From positions 1 to 32,397 of the forward strand of contig JAJYXW010000177.1 of the NCBI GenBank assembly GCA_021801525.1: 32,397 nt of DNA, read 5' to 3'. A model generated the notes under the pieces. It made no database searches and had not been told where the DNA came from. It worked only from the letters and a program-made list of their open reading frames with translations. The translations under genes and the position numbers were made by a program. Below are positions 1 through 7,641 of the stretch, piece by piece; positions within the stretch are counted from its first letter, which is position 1, and every line of letters begins with the position of its first letter. Origin of the DNA: Actinomycetes bacterium (GTDB lineage Bacteria > Actinomycetota > Acidimicrobiia > Acidimicrobiales > JAJYXR01).

Positions 1-1
1 A

Positions 2-544
2 GCGCCCAACTTGCAGATCGCCATTCTCGGGCCTGGCTGCGAGGAGGTCGCGCCGGGCGAGACCGGAGAGATCGCCGTACGCGGGTCGACCGTCATGAAC
101 GGCTACCACAACCGCCCCGAGGTGAACGCCGAGCGCCAGCGCGGGGGATGGCACCACACAGGGGACCTCGGCCGGATCGAGGACGACGGGTCTCTCACCT
201 TCATCGGCCCCAAGACCAGGATCGTCAAATCAGCTGCGGAGAACATCTACCCCGTCGAGGTGGAGGCCTGCCTGAAGACTCATCCCGCCGTGGCCGATGC
301 CGCAGTCATAGGGGTGCCGGACCGCACGTGGGGCCAGAACGTGAAGGCGATCGTCGTCTTGAAGGATGGCGCGACGGCGTCGGAGTCCGAACTGATAGAG
401 CACTGCCGCGAGAACATCGCCTCCTACAAGAAGCCCAAGTCCGTGGAGCTCGTAGAGGAGCTGCCCCGCAAGGGATTTGCCGTCGACTACGACGCCCTCG
501 ACGAGCGCTTCGGCGGCGGCGGCTACCCCGGCACCGGCAGCTGA
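2..544 (+). CDS. AMP-forming acyl-CoA ligase, C-terminal part (5' truncated)
   Basis: The open frame enters from the left edge of the window, so the N-terminal part and the P-loop are missing. What remains is the end of the large domain and the small C-terminal domain of an ANL-family acyl-CoA ligase. GEIAVRGSTVMNGYHN and WHHTGDLGRIEDDG are the usual A6/A7 motifs, and SAAENIYPVEVE is the A8 hinge followed by the mobile C-domain. The expected end motif P-x4-G-K, whose lysine adenylates the acid, is absent: the protein ends LPRKGFAVDYDAL and then a glycine-rich tail. It converges on the acyl-CoA dehydrogenase with only a 4-base gap and no visible terminator. Family membership is clear; the substrate is unknown, and the missing lysine leaves the catalytic competence of the adenylation step open. 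Confidence 0.9.
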   Translation, partial: APNLQIAILGPGCEEVAPGETGEIAVRGSTVMNGYHNRPEVNAERQRGGWHHTGDLGRIEDDGSLTFIGPKTRIVKSAAENIYPVEVEACLKTHPAVADAAVIGVPDRTWGQNVKAIVVLKDGATASESELIEHCRENIASYKKPKSVELVEELPRKGFAVDYDALDERFGGGGYPGTGS

Positions 545-548
545 GCGC

Positions 549-1700
549 TCAGAGGCCGATCAGGCGGGCCACACGCTCCCGGTGCTCGGCAGCCGAGCCC
601 AGTAAGAGGGCGCCGGTCTTCGCCCTCTTCACGAACATGTGCATGTCGTGCTCCCAGGTGTAGCCGATGCCGCCGAGGCACTGGATCCCCTCTTCGGCGA
701 CCAGCTCCTGGCAGTCCCCGGCAGCGGCTTTCGCCATCGATGCGGCGAGCCCGGCCCGCTCGTCGTTCTCGGCAATGGCTGCTGCGGCAAAGTAGGTGAG
801 GGCCCTCGCCGACTCCACGGCCACGTACATGTTCGCGGCCTTGTGCTTCACCGCCTGGAAAGAGCCGATCTTCACGCCGAACTGCTCGCGGCTCGACACG
901 TGCGTCACGACCATGTCCAGTATCGACTGGCAGGTGCCCACGATCTCGGCGGCTAGAGCGACCGCTGCCTGGCAGAGCACCGCCTCGAGCTTCCCAGCTG
1001 AGCTCCCCGGAGCTCCGAGCACTCGGTCCGGGCCCACTCGCACCCCGCGCATCGACACCGTGGAGAGCTCCCTGGAGGTGTCCAGGGAAACGGTCGGCAC
1101 CACGTCCAGAGCACTGCGGGGAACTGCGAAGAGAGACAGGCCCTCCCTGCCCGAAGTGCCTTCGAGGCGGGCCGCTACCACTATCTCGGTTGCGCCCGAG
1201 GCTTCCATGACATAGTCCTTCGTGCCGCTCAGCACGAAGGCGTCGCCGTCGGGCCGGGCAACGGCGCGGACATCCTCCGGGGCGAAGCTGGCAGGGCGCT
1301 CGGCAAACGCCAAGGTGCCCTTCGACTCTCCTCGTGCCACCGGGCGGAGGAACCGTTCGCGCTGCTCAGCGTCGGCTGAGGCCAGGATGGCGGGAACGAA
1401 CTGCGAGACCGTCGGGAACAGCGGACCGGGCGCTACTGCCCGGCCGAGCTGCTCGGCAAGGAGCACCGTCTCGACGAAGCCGAGCCCGAGGCCGCCCTCT
1501 GCCTCGGGCACGCCGATGGCTGGCCAGTCAAGCTCCGCCATCTTGGCGAAGAGCGCATCCAGCTCCTTCGCCGCCCCCTCCGATCCGGCAAGCCTCCCTT
1601 CGACGACGGCGCGCACCAGCGAAGGCGGGCACTCGCGGGCGAGCAGGGCGGCGACTGCTCCCTGGAGGTCGCGCTGGTCGTCGGTGAGCTCCAGATCCAT
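549..1700 (-). CDS. Acyl-CoA dehydrogenase family protein
   Basis: 383 residues, normal for the family. It starts LELTDDQRDLQGAVAALL, the standard helical N-terminal domain, followed by the middle beta-barrel and a C-terminal helical domain with SREQFGVKIGSFQAVKHKAA and GGIGYTWEHDMHMFVKRAK. It would oxidise an acyl-CoA at C2-C3 using FAD. In my manual alignment neither usual catalytic-base position holds glutamate: the medium-chain type position reads leucine in GALLLG, and the isovaleryl type position reads alanine. This resembles the non-catalytic or alternative subunits of heteromeric mycobacterial FadE enzymes, but no second dehydrogenase is present in the window. It is the last gene of the operon that starts at 5927, with 7 bases between it and the NDP-forming synthetase upstream. 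Confidence 0.9.
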   Translation of the reverse strand: MDLELTDDQRDLQGAVAALLARECPPSLVRAVVEGRLAGSEGAAKELDALFAKMAELDWPAIGVPEAEGGLGLGFVETVLLAEQLGRAVAPGPLFPTVSQFVPAILASADAEQRERFLRPVARGESKGTLAFAERPASFAPEDVRAVARPDGDAFVLSGTKDYVMEASGATEIVVAARLEGTSGREGLSLFAVPRSALDVVPTVSLDTSRELSTVSMRGVRVGPDRVLGAPGSSAGKLEAVLCQAAVALAAEIVGTCQSILDMVVTHVSSREQFGVKIGSFQAVKHKAANMYVAVESARALTYFAAAAIAENDERAGLAASMAKAAAGDCQELVAEEGIQCLGGIGYTWEHDMHMFVKRAKTGALLLGSAAEHRERVARLIGL

Positions 1701-1707
1701 CGGGCCG

Positions 1708-3954
1708 TCAGCGGCTCGACTTCTTCGCTGCCGGAGGGCGCGCCTCTGCCGGCTTCGATGCGAGCACCACGAGGGAGTCGAGCGCCAGAGCTCCTGTGGG
1801 AAGGACGGTAACCGGGTTCAGGTCGAGCTCGAGAAGCTCTTCCCCGCAAGCCGAAGCCAGGCGTGCGACGGACATGATCACGTCCACCAGCGCCTTCAGG
1901 TCCCCTCGCGCGCGCCCGCGGGCACCAGCGAGGAGCGCGGCCCCCTTCAGCGACCTCACCATCTCCTCTGCGTCGCGCCGGTCGACCGGGAGGGGTCGTA
2001 CCGCCACGTCGGCCAGCACCTCTGCGAACACTCCCCCTGTTCCCACCATGATCGCCGGCCCGAGCACGGGGTCGCGAGTGACGCCGACGATCATCTCGAT
2101 GCCACCCTCCACCTGCTGGTGAACGGTCACGCCGTCGAGGTGGGCACCGGGCTTCACCTCCCTGGCACGCTCGACGAGCCTCGAGAATGTGCGCCTCGCC
2201 TCGGCCGGGGAGGGGACGCCCACGACGACCAGGCCGGCGTCCGACTTGTGCGGGAAGTCGGCGGAGGCGATCTTCATCACCACCGGCGGCCCGATCTCGG
2301 TAGCAAGCCTGGCCGCGTCCGCCGCCGTGCCCGCCAGGCCCTCGGCAGGCATCGGCACCCCGAACGACGCCAGCAGGGCCGTCGAGGAGACAGCGTCGAG
2401 CACGCGGCGCGAGGACCGGGGGGGGCCAGGCGGCAAGCTCTCCATGACTTCCCTCGCCGCCGCCGGGAGCCTCGCTGGCAAGCTCCGGCGGTGCCGGAAG
2501 CGCTCGGCTGCCCGCTGGTAGCCGGCGAAGGCGTCGAGAGCGGCAAAGCAGCCCCGGAAGGAACGGAACATCGGCAGACCGGTCTCGACTAGGAGGGAAA
2601 AGCCCTTGTCGTCGGTCTTGAAGGAGTTCCAGGTGACGACCACCGGCTTAGGGAGCTCGTCGGCGAAGGCCGCGAGGTCCTCTGCGAAGCGGTCGGTGAG
2701 CCTGCCGAGCGCGCCCGTGATGCCGACGACGATCACGTCGATCGCCGGGTCGGAGGCGACGAGCTCGAGCACCCTGCGCCGGTCGGCCTCGGGCGCCGAG
2801 ACGAGGAACTGGGCGCCGTTGTCCACGGGGTTGCCGACCGTCAGGTAGTCGGGAAGGACCTCGTGCAGGGCAGCCTGCGTCCTTGGCGAGAGCAGCGGGA
2901 CCGGCACGCCATGAGACTCGGCCACCTCGGCCATGAGCGCGCCGGAGCCGCCCGAGATCGAGTAGAGGCAGCAGTTGGGGCCCGTACCCGCGGGAAGCTT
3001 GGCGAACAGCGCGGCAGTCTCCAAGAGCTCGTCCAGATCGCGGACGCGCACCACGCCGTGCTGCGCGAAGAGCCCGCTCACCACCGCGTCGGATCCGGCC
3101 AGGTGCCCGGTGTGCGAGGCAGCCATGCGCGTACCAGCGCTCGTGGAGCCGACCTTCAGCGCCACCACCGGCTTGCGCTGGTCGTTGGCAGCCTCGAGGG
3201 CGCGCCTCAACTTGGACGGATCGCGGAAACCCTCGAAGTAGCCCGCGATAACAGCAGTCCTGTCGTCGTAGGCGAAGTACTCGATGAAGTCGGCCGCGTC
3301 GAGATCGAGCTCGTTGCCGGTCGGCACCCAGCGCGAGAACGCCACGCCGAACTCGGTGCCCTGGACGATGGGCCGCCCCTGGTGGCCGCTCTGGGTGACG
3401 AGGCCTATGCGGCCCCCGCGCACTCGCGGCGGCTCGGGCAGCGCCTCGAACGCGTTCGTGTTGGTATTGGGGCCGAACACGCGGATGCCGTAGCGGCCGG
3501 CCATCTCGCCCACCTCGCGCTCCAAGGCGGCGCCCTTTGGACCCACCTCGCTGAAGCCGGCGGTGAAGACCAGCACGTAGGGCACGCCGTGCTTTCCGCA
3601 CTCCTCCATCACCCCGGCCACCAGCTTGGTGCCGACGTTCACGACTGCGAGCGTCAGCGCAACCGGGACATCGGTCACTCTCTCGTAGATCCTCACGTCG
3701 CCGACCGAGCCGCCCTTGGCGTTGACCAGGTACCACTTGCCGGCGCCCCAGCGCTCGTCGTAGAAAGCCCTAAGCTTGCCCGGGTCCGCCTTGCGGTTCA
3801 CCGAACCGACTATCGCCACCGCGTCGGGGTGGAAGAGCCTCTCCAGGTCCTGGCGCTTGTTCGACCCGTTCTCGGGGGAGCGCGCCTTGCCCTTCGCGAC
3901 CCTCGCCTCGCGCTTGGTCCTTGCATCCATCTCGCGCATCACCCTGCTGGTCAC
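1708..3954 (-). CDS. NDP-forming acyl-CoA synthetase, fused alpha-beta (acetate/acyl-CoA ligase type)
   Basis: 748 residues. Order: basic N-terminal extension (1-35), CoA-binding Rossmann domain (about 38-165, HPDAVAIVGSVNRK), ligase-CoA domains (about 180-480), then an ATP-grasp domain (about 520-745). The conserved histidine of the AASHTGHLAGSD motif is His281; a second histidine lies in the ATP-grasp part at ADFPHKSDAG (His569). This architecture is that of enzymes that interconvert acyl-CoA plus ADP and phosphate with acid, CoA and ATP through phosphohistidines. In a degradative operon it may recover ATP from an end-product acyl-CoA or activate an acid; direction is inference. The GTG start overlaps the stop of the SDR gene by 4 bases (gtga), which supports it over the ATG 5 codons downstream. 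Confidence 0.88.
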   Translation of the reverse strand: MTSRVMREMDARTKREARVAKGKARSPENGSNKRQDLERLFHPDAVAIVGSVNRKADPGKLRAFYDERWGAGKWYLVNAKGGSVGDVRIYERVTDVPVALTLAVVNVGTKLVAGVMEECGKHGVPYVLVFTAGFSEVGPKGAALEREVGEMAGRYGIRVFGPNTNTNAFEALPEPPRVRGGRIGLVTQSGHQGRPIVQGTEFGVAFSRWVPTGNELDLDAADFIEYFAYDDRTAVIAGYFEGFRDPSKLRRALEAANDQRKPVVALKVGSTSAGTRMAASHTGHLAGSDAVVSGLFAQHGVVRVRDLDELLETAALFAKLPAGTGPNCCLYSISGGSGALMAEVAESHGVPVPLLSPRTQAALHEVLPDYLTVGNPVDNGAQFLVSAPEADRRRVLELVASDPAIDVIVVGITGALGRLTDRFAEDLAAFADELPKPVVVTWNSFKTDDKGFSLLVETGLPMFRSFRGCFAALDAFAGYQRAAERFRHRRSLPARLPAAAREVMESLPPGPPRSSRRVLDAVSSTALLASFGVPMPAEGLAGTAADAARLATEIGPPVVMKIASADFPHKSDAGLVVVGVPSPAEARRTFSRLVERAREVKPGAHLDGVTVHQQVEGGIEMIVGVTRDPVLGPAIMVGTGGVFAEVLADVAVRPLPVDRRDAEEMVRSLKGAALLAGARGRARGDLKALVDVIMSVARLASACGEELLELDLNPVTVLPTGALALDSLVVLASKPAEARPPAAKKSSR

Positions 3955-4763
3955 TGGAGGACCGAGAAGTCCAACCGGCCGGTGACCATACCCGCGGAGA
4001 AGCCCCCGTCGACGTAGATGTTGGCGCCGGTCAGGTACGAGGCGGCGTCACTGTTCATGAAGACGAGCATGTGGGCCTGCTCCGCCGCAGTCGAGTTCCG
4101 GCCCAGGGGCTTCGGGAAGCGATCCATGAAGTCTTTGCCCATGTAGGACTCGAAGGACGGCATCATGGGGGTGTTGGTCGGCCCGGGGCTCGTGCAGTTC
4201 ACCCGGATGCCTTTCGGCGCGAGGTCGATGGCGGCGTGCATGGTCCACACGATGATCGCCTGCTTCGAGAGCAGGTAGCCTTCGCCCACCGCCTCGGGAT
4301 GTTCCTCACACCATCTGCGGGCTGCCTCGTAGCCAGTTGTCGCCACCAGCTCCGCCACCTGGCCGATGGCCTGCTCCCATCCGTACGCGCCTGCAGAGGA
4401 GATCGTAGCCACGGCGCCACCTCCGGGCATCATGGCACTGACCCGGCCTGTGAGATGCCGTGCGGCAACGAAGTTGACGAGCATCACGTCGAGCCCGCTG
4501 AACGGCGGGCCGGGCAGCCCGGCGCAGTTGAACAGCGCGTCGATACGCCCGCCCATGCCGTCGACGGCCTCGTCGATCACCTGCGGATCGCGCAGGTCGA
4601 CCGCCGTGAAGCTGGTCACATCGACCGGGGGCTCCAACAGATCGAACACGTGCACCTCGGCGCCGAGAGAGACGAGGTCGCGCACGACCTCCGATCCCAT
4701 TCCGGCTCCGCCGCCGCCGCTCACCAGCACACGCTTACCCTCGTAATCCCACGGCGTCGCCAC
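3951..4763 (-). CDS. Short-chain dehydrogenase/reductase, 3-alpha-hydroxysteroid-dehydrogenase-like
   Basis: 270 residues. The nucleotide-binding glycine motif is SGGGGAGMG (15-23). Asp41 at the end of the second strand suggests NAD(H) over NADP(H). NCAG is at 79-82, the catalytic serine at 122/123 (TISSAG) and Tyr163-x3-Lys167 in GYLLSK. The gap of about 40 residues between serine and tyrosine, filled by an inserted helix, is the pattern of the 3-alpha-HSD/carbonyl reductase subgroup rather than classical FabG. It ends with YVDGGFSAG. It probably oxidises a hydroxyl of the pathway intermediate. The GTG start is preceded by GAGGAGGAA at good distance. The stop overlaps the next gene by 4 bases; the gene upstream ends 12 bases before this start. 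Confidence 0.9.
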   Translation of the reverse strand: MATPWDYEGKRVLVSGGGGAGMGSEVVRDLVSLGAEVHVFDLLEPPVDVTSFTAVDLRDPQVIDEAVDGMGGRIDALFNCAGLPGPPFSGLDVMLVNFVAARHLTGRVSAMMPGGGAVATISSAGAYGWEQAIGQVAELVATTGYEAARRWCEEHPEAVGEGYLLSKQAIIVWTMHAAIDLAPKGIRVNCTSPGPTNTPMMPSFESYMGKDFMDRFPKPLGRNSTAAEQAHMLVFMNSDAASYLTGANIYVDGGFSAGMVTGRLDFSVLQ

Positions 4764-4775
4764 GGATTCCTCCTC

Positions 4776-5927
4776 TCAGCCGAGCCGGTATAGCTCGTGA
4801 GCGTTGTCGCAGACCATGCGGCGGCGCTCCGCCTCTGGCACCCCAGCCATCGACTCCTCCACCACCCGCCGGCTGTAGGGCCAATCGTGCCGGTGATGAG
4901 GGTAGTCGGACGACCACATGAGGTTGTCGACGCCAATCCAATGGCGCACAGCAACCGCAAAGGGCTCCCGTATGAACGTTGCCTTCCAGTTCCGCCTGAA
5001 GTACTCGCTCGGGAGCATCTTCAGCTCCGAGCCCACCCAGGTGCGGTTGCGCCAGTAGTGGTCGTCCATGTGCTCGAGGAAGTGCGGGATCCAACCGGCT
5101 CCGCACTCGACCGCGACCATCTGCAGGCCCGGGAAGCGGTCGAAGAGCCCCGAGTAGATGAACTTGGACATGAACTGCGACGCGTCGCCGACGGCACCTC
5201 CCATCTGGGCGAGGCCGGGCGGCTTGCCCGCCTCGACGGCTGCACGCTGGCCCGAGCCGGACTTCTTGCGCTTGCCTGCCTGACGCAGCCCGCTGTGTAT
5301 GTGAACCGGCATCTGCTCGGCCTCGGCCACCTCGAAGAACGCGTCGTCGTCGCGAGAGAGGTCCGCGTTGCCCGACGGGTAGGCGGAGATGATCACGCCC
5401 TTGTACCCCGCCGCCTTGGCGTCGCGGAGCCACTTGATCGCGGTGGCCACGTCGACTCCCGGCATCTGGGCGAGGCCGATGAGGCGATCGGGGTCGGCCG
5501 CCATCAGCTCGTCGTGCATCCAGGTGTTGTAAGCCTCGAGGCCTGCCAGGTGGTAGTCGTCGTCTTCCTGCGCCATGAAAGCGGCCATGGTGCGCTGGGA
5601 CGGGAAGAGCACCTCGGCGTCCACGCCGTCGAAGTCCTGCTCCTCGAGACGCTCCTTGCCCGAGAAGGCCCCCTTCATGATGGTCTCGTAGGTGGAGCCG
5701 TACCACTCGAGCTCCTCGTAGCGCTTGCCATAGGGGCCGGCATTGGTGACTAGGCCTATCGGCATGGGCGGGGCGCCTGGCGCCAGCTCCCAGGCGTCTC
5801 CTCCCTTCGGGTCCTTCACCAAGCGCGGCGCACGGTCGTGAAAGCGCGCCGGCAGGTACTTCGTCCACATGTCAGGCGGCTCCACCACGTGCCCGTCGGC
5901 AGAGATCAACCGGTACTCGTGCGCCAT
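4776..5927 (-). CDS. Amidohydrolase-2 family metal-dependent hydrolase/decarboxylase
   Basis: 383 residues, a TIM-barrel protein of the amidohydrolase-2 (ACMSD-like) family. The N-terminal SADGHVVEPPDMW gives the metal-binding D-x-H and a following glutamate, MPVHIHSGL gives the central histidine, and SSDYPHHRHDWPYS supplies the late aspartate. Family members hydrolyse or decarboxylate carboxylated or ring-opened compounds; the exact reaction here is unknown. It is the first gene of a four-gene minus-strand operon. ATG at 5927 follows a strong ribosome site (GAGGGAGGAG). A candidate -10 box TACACT (5972-5977, minus) and the TGAC-N6-GTCA operator lie 32-50 bases upstream. It is a paralogue of the gene at 15486-16766. 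Confidence 0.88.
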   Translation of the reverse strand: MAHEYRLISADGHVVEPPDMWTKYLPARFHDRAPRLVKDPKGGDAWELAPGAPPMPIGLVTNAGPYGKRYEELEWYGSTYETIMKGAFSGKERLEEQDFDGVDAEVLFPSQRTMAAFMAQEDDDYHLAGLEAYNTWMHDELMAADPDRLIGLAQMPGVDVATAIKWLRDAKAAGYKGVIISAYPSGNADLSRDDDAFFEVAEAEQMPVHIHSGLRQAGKRKKSGSGQRAAVEAGKPPGLAQMGGAVGDASQFMSKFIYSGLFDRFPGLQMVAVECGAGWIPHFLEHMDDHYWRNRTWVGSELKMLPSEYFRRNWKATFIREPFAVAVRHWIGVDNLMWSSDYPHHRHDWPYSRRVVEESMAGVPEAERRRMVCDNAHELYRLG

Positions 5928-5958
5928 CGCTCCTCCCTCGCTTCCCCCGTCAGTTCCC

Positions 5959-5972
5959 TGACTCTCGTGTCA
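5959..5972. promoter_or_regulatory. TGAC-N6-GTCA operator 1 (before the amidohydrolase-SDR-synthetase-dehydrogenase operon)
   Basis: The sequence TGACTCTCGTGTCA is a palindrome with a 6-base spacer. On the minus strand a TACACT -10 box at 5972-5977 touches its edge, which puts the likely transcription start inside the site and leaves a leader of about 35-40 bases before the ATG at 5927. Binding there would block initiation. It is the first of five identical-format sites in the window. A further GTCA half-site lies next to it at 5950-5953. Confidence 0.7.
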
Positions 5973-6028
5973 GTGTACTTCACCTCGGCGGCGCTTGCCC
6001 AGTGCCGGCCTCGGGCGCCACTGGGTGC

Positions 6029-6901
6029 TTACCAACCCCTGAACTCCGGCTTGCGGCGCTCGGCGAAGGCCCTCATGCCCTCCGCCATGTCCGCCGTCTG
6101 AGTGACCAGCTCCTGCGCCATTGCCTCCTCGTCGAAGGCGGTGCGCCTGTCGGAGTCGAGCGAGCGGTTGAGCAGCCACTTGGCGGCACCGAGCGCCTTG
6201 GTGGGGCCAGAAGCCAGGCGCCCCGCCCACTCGCCGGCCGCGCGCTCCAGGTCCACTCTCGGGACCACCCGGTTGACCAGTCCCAACCTCTCCGCGTGAG
6301 CTGCAGGCAGGTCGTCGCCGAAGAACACGAGCTCTTTGGCTCGCTGCAGTCCGACCAGGCGTGGCAAGAGGTAGGCACCGCCTGCGTCGGGGGAGATCCC
6401 CCGGCGCACGAACACCTCGATGAAGCGCGCCTCTTCGGCCGCGACGACGAGGTCGCAGGCGAAGGCCAGGTGCGCACCAAGGCCCGCCGCGGTGCCGTTC
6501 ACGGCGGCCAGCACCGGCTTCTCGCAGTCGATGACTGCAGCGATCAGGCGCTGCGCACCCTGGCGGATCATCCGCGACACGTCGCCCATGGTGCGCTCGG
6601 GGGCCGCGACCGGGCGTGGTGCCCCGCCCGGGCGGCCTGCCCGGAGATCGGCCCCGGTGCAGAAACCCTCGCCCGTCGCCGTGATGACTACCGCACCCAC
6701 GTCCAGGGAGGCGCTCGCCTCGTCGAGCAGGGAGATAACCCTCTCGCGCTGGTCCGCTGTCATGGCGTTCCGGACCTCCGGGCGGTTCAGGGTTATCCAC
6801 GAGACCCGATCGGCCACCCGGTGGAGCACCTGCTCGTCCAATGGACGCTCTTCCGGTGGGCTGCCTACTGGTGCGCTGCCTGCTTGTGATTGCTCGGACA
6901 C
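6029..6901 (-). CDS. Enoyl-CoA hydratase/isomerase family protein (crotonase, isomerase-like active site)
   Basis: 290 residues. Crotonase fold: LNRPEVRNAM near residue 38, oxyanion-hole segments at GEGFCTGADL (77-86) and AVNGTAAGLGAH (133-144), then a C-terminal trimerisation part. By alignment to rat enoyl-CoA hydratase, catalytic Glu144 is replaced by His144 and Glu164 by Phe164. Instead GISPDAGG places Asp172 where ring-forming or double-bond isomerases of the PaaG/ECI type carry their catalytic acid, so an isomerase is more likely than a hydratase. The frame is open upstream to 7033, but GTG at 6901 has a strong ribosome site (GGAGGAGG, 7 bases away) and starts just before family homology. 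It has its own promoter beside operator 2 and may also read on into the operon below. Confidence 0.87.
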   Translation of the reverse strand: MSEQSQAGSAPVGSPPEERPLDEQVLHRVADRVSWITLNRPEVRNAMTADQRERVISLLDEASASLDVGAVVITATGEGFCTGADLRAGRPGGAPRPVAAPERTMGDVSRMIRQGAQRLIAAVIDCEKPVLAAVNGTAAGLGAHLAFACDLVVAAEEARFIEVFVRRGISPDAGGAYLLPRLVGLQRAKELVFFGDDLPAAHAERLGLVNRVVPRVDLERAAGEWAGRLASGPTKALGAAKWLLNRSLDSDRRTAFDEEAMAQELVTQTADMAEGMRAFAERRKPEFRGW

Positions 6902-7031
6902 GGGTAGCCTCCTCCTCGAGCGCCGGCACGTCGAACGGGGACCGGCGCATGTTGTTCTCGGTGTTTCGCTAGCGCTTGTGCGCGCCTGTACGCCAGTGCT
7001 TCGAACTTCTGGAACTTCTCCGGCCGGTGCC

Positions 7032-7051
7032 ACTCTATGACACGGGCGTCA
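7032..7051. promoter_or_regulatory. TGAC-N6-GTCA operator 2 with divergent promoters
   Basis: TGACACGGGCGTCA lies at 7038-7051 between the crotonase gene (minus) and the DUF35 gene (plus). For the minus direction, TAGAGT (7032-7037) directly abuts the site, so the operator fills the spacer between -10 and -35. For the plus direction, TAGCCT at 7063-7068 is 7 bases before the ATG at 7075, which suggests a leaderless transcript whose -35 region overlaps the operator. One bound dimer could thus control both directions. Promoter boxes are read by eye and less certain than the palindrome. Confidence 0.7.
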
Positions 7052-7074
7052 TCGCCGTCGGATAGCCTGGCAGC

Positions 7075-7497
7075 ATGACCACCACTGCTGCGTCCGAGGC
7101 ATCCACCCGCCAGATCCCGATCGTCGACTACCTGGTGCTGCAGGGCGATCCGCACCTGGTGGCAAACGCGTGTGCGTCGTGTGGAGCTCTCTTCTTCGAC
7201 CGGCGGAACGCCTGTGCCTCGTGCGGCACCACGAGCTTCGAGAAGAAGTCGCTCGCCACGACGGGGACGCTTCGCTCGTTCACCATCGTCAGCCGCGCTG
7301 CCCCCGGCGTCCCCGTTCCGTACGTGTCGTGCACGGTCGCCCTCGACGGAGACGGCATGGTGAAGGCAAACCTGGTCGGTGTGGAGCCCGATCCAGCTTC
7401 GATAGAGCTGGGCGCCCGGGTAAGGCTCACGACCTTCCCGTGCGGGGTGGACGAGGAGGGGACAGAGGCGGTGGCCTTCGGCTTCACGCCCGCGTGA
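7075..7497 (+). CDS. DUF35 OB-fold / zinc-ribbon protein, thiolase partner
   Basis: 140 residues. An N-terminal rubredoxin-like zinc ribbon has two pairs of cysteines, C33-x2-C36 and C47-x2-C50, followed by a small OB-fold (TGTLRSFTIV, VPYVSCTVALDG, GARVRLTTF). DUF35 proteins form complexes with thiolase-superfamily enzymes, either as shuttles between acetoacetyl-CoA thiolase and HMG-CoA synthase in archaea, or as partners of the Ltp aldolases in actinobacterial steroid side-chain breakdown. The next gene is such a thiolase, so the same partnership is inferred here. The ATG at 7075 has no ribosome site but a -10-like TAGCCT 7 bases upstream, consistent with leaderless translation. Confidence 0.88.
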   Translation: MTTTAASEASTRQIPIVDYLVLQGDPHLVANACASCGALFFDRRNACASCGTTSFEKKSLATTGTLRSFTIVSRAAPGVPVPYVSCTVALDGDGMVKANLVGVEPDPASIELGARVRLTTFPCGVDEEGTEAVAFGFTPA

Positions 7498-7575
7498 GGT
7501 CCGGGTGAGGTCCGGGTGAAGGCCGGGTGAAGGCCGGGTGAAGGCCGGGTGAAGGCCCGGGGTGAGGCCCGGGGT
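7494..7575 (+). repeat. Tandem 11-13-bp repeat in the DUF35-thiolase gap
   Basis: Seven near-identical units starting GTGA (two of GTGAGGTCCGG, three of GTGAAGGCCGG, then two 13-base forms) begin exactly at the stop codon of the DUF35 gene and fill over half of the 144-base gap before the thiolase. Because most units are 11 bases, a TGA stop falls in every reading frame. It looks like slippage expansion of the stop-codon region. A role in mRNA structure between the two genes is possible but not shown. Confidence 0.85.
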
Positions 7576-7641
7576 GAGAATGGAGAGGGACTGCAGGCAG
7601 GGACCGGCAGCACTCAGCACAGCGAGCGCACTGGAGGAGAG

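Noticed and set aside
4797-5753. Long plus-strand open frame opposite the amidohydrolase (318 codons), and similar frames such as 22313-24592 minus
   Set aside because: Antisense or shifted shadows of real genes in very GC-rich DNA; compositions are Arg/His/Gly-rich with no recognisable motif.
6902-7033. N-terminal extension of the crotonase frame up to 7033
   Set aside because: The 44 extra residues are Arg/Ser/Thr-rich and unlike the family, and the strong ribosome site belongs to GTG 6901. The upstream GTG would also overlap the proposed -10 box.
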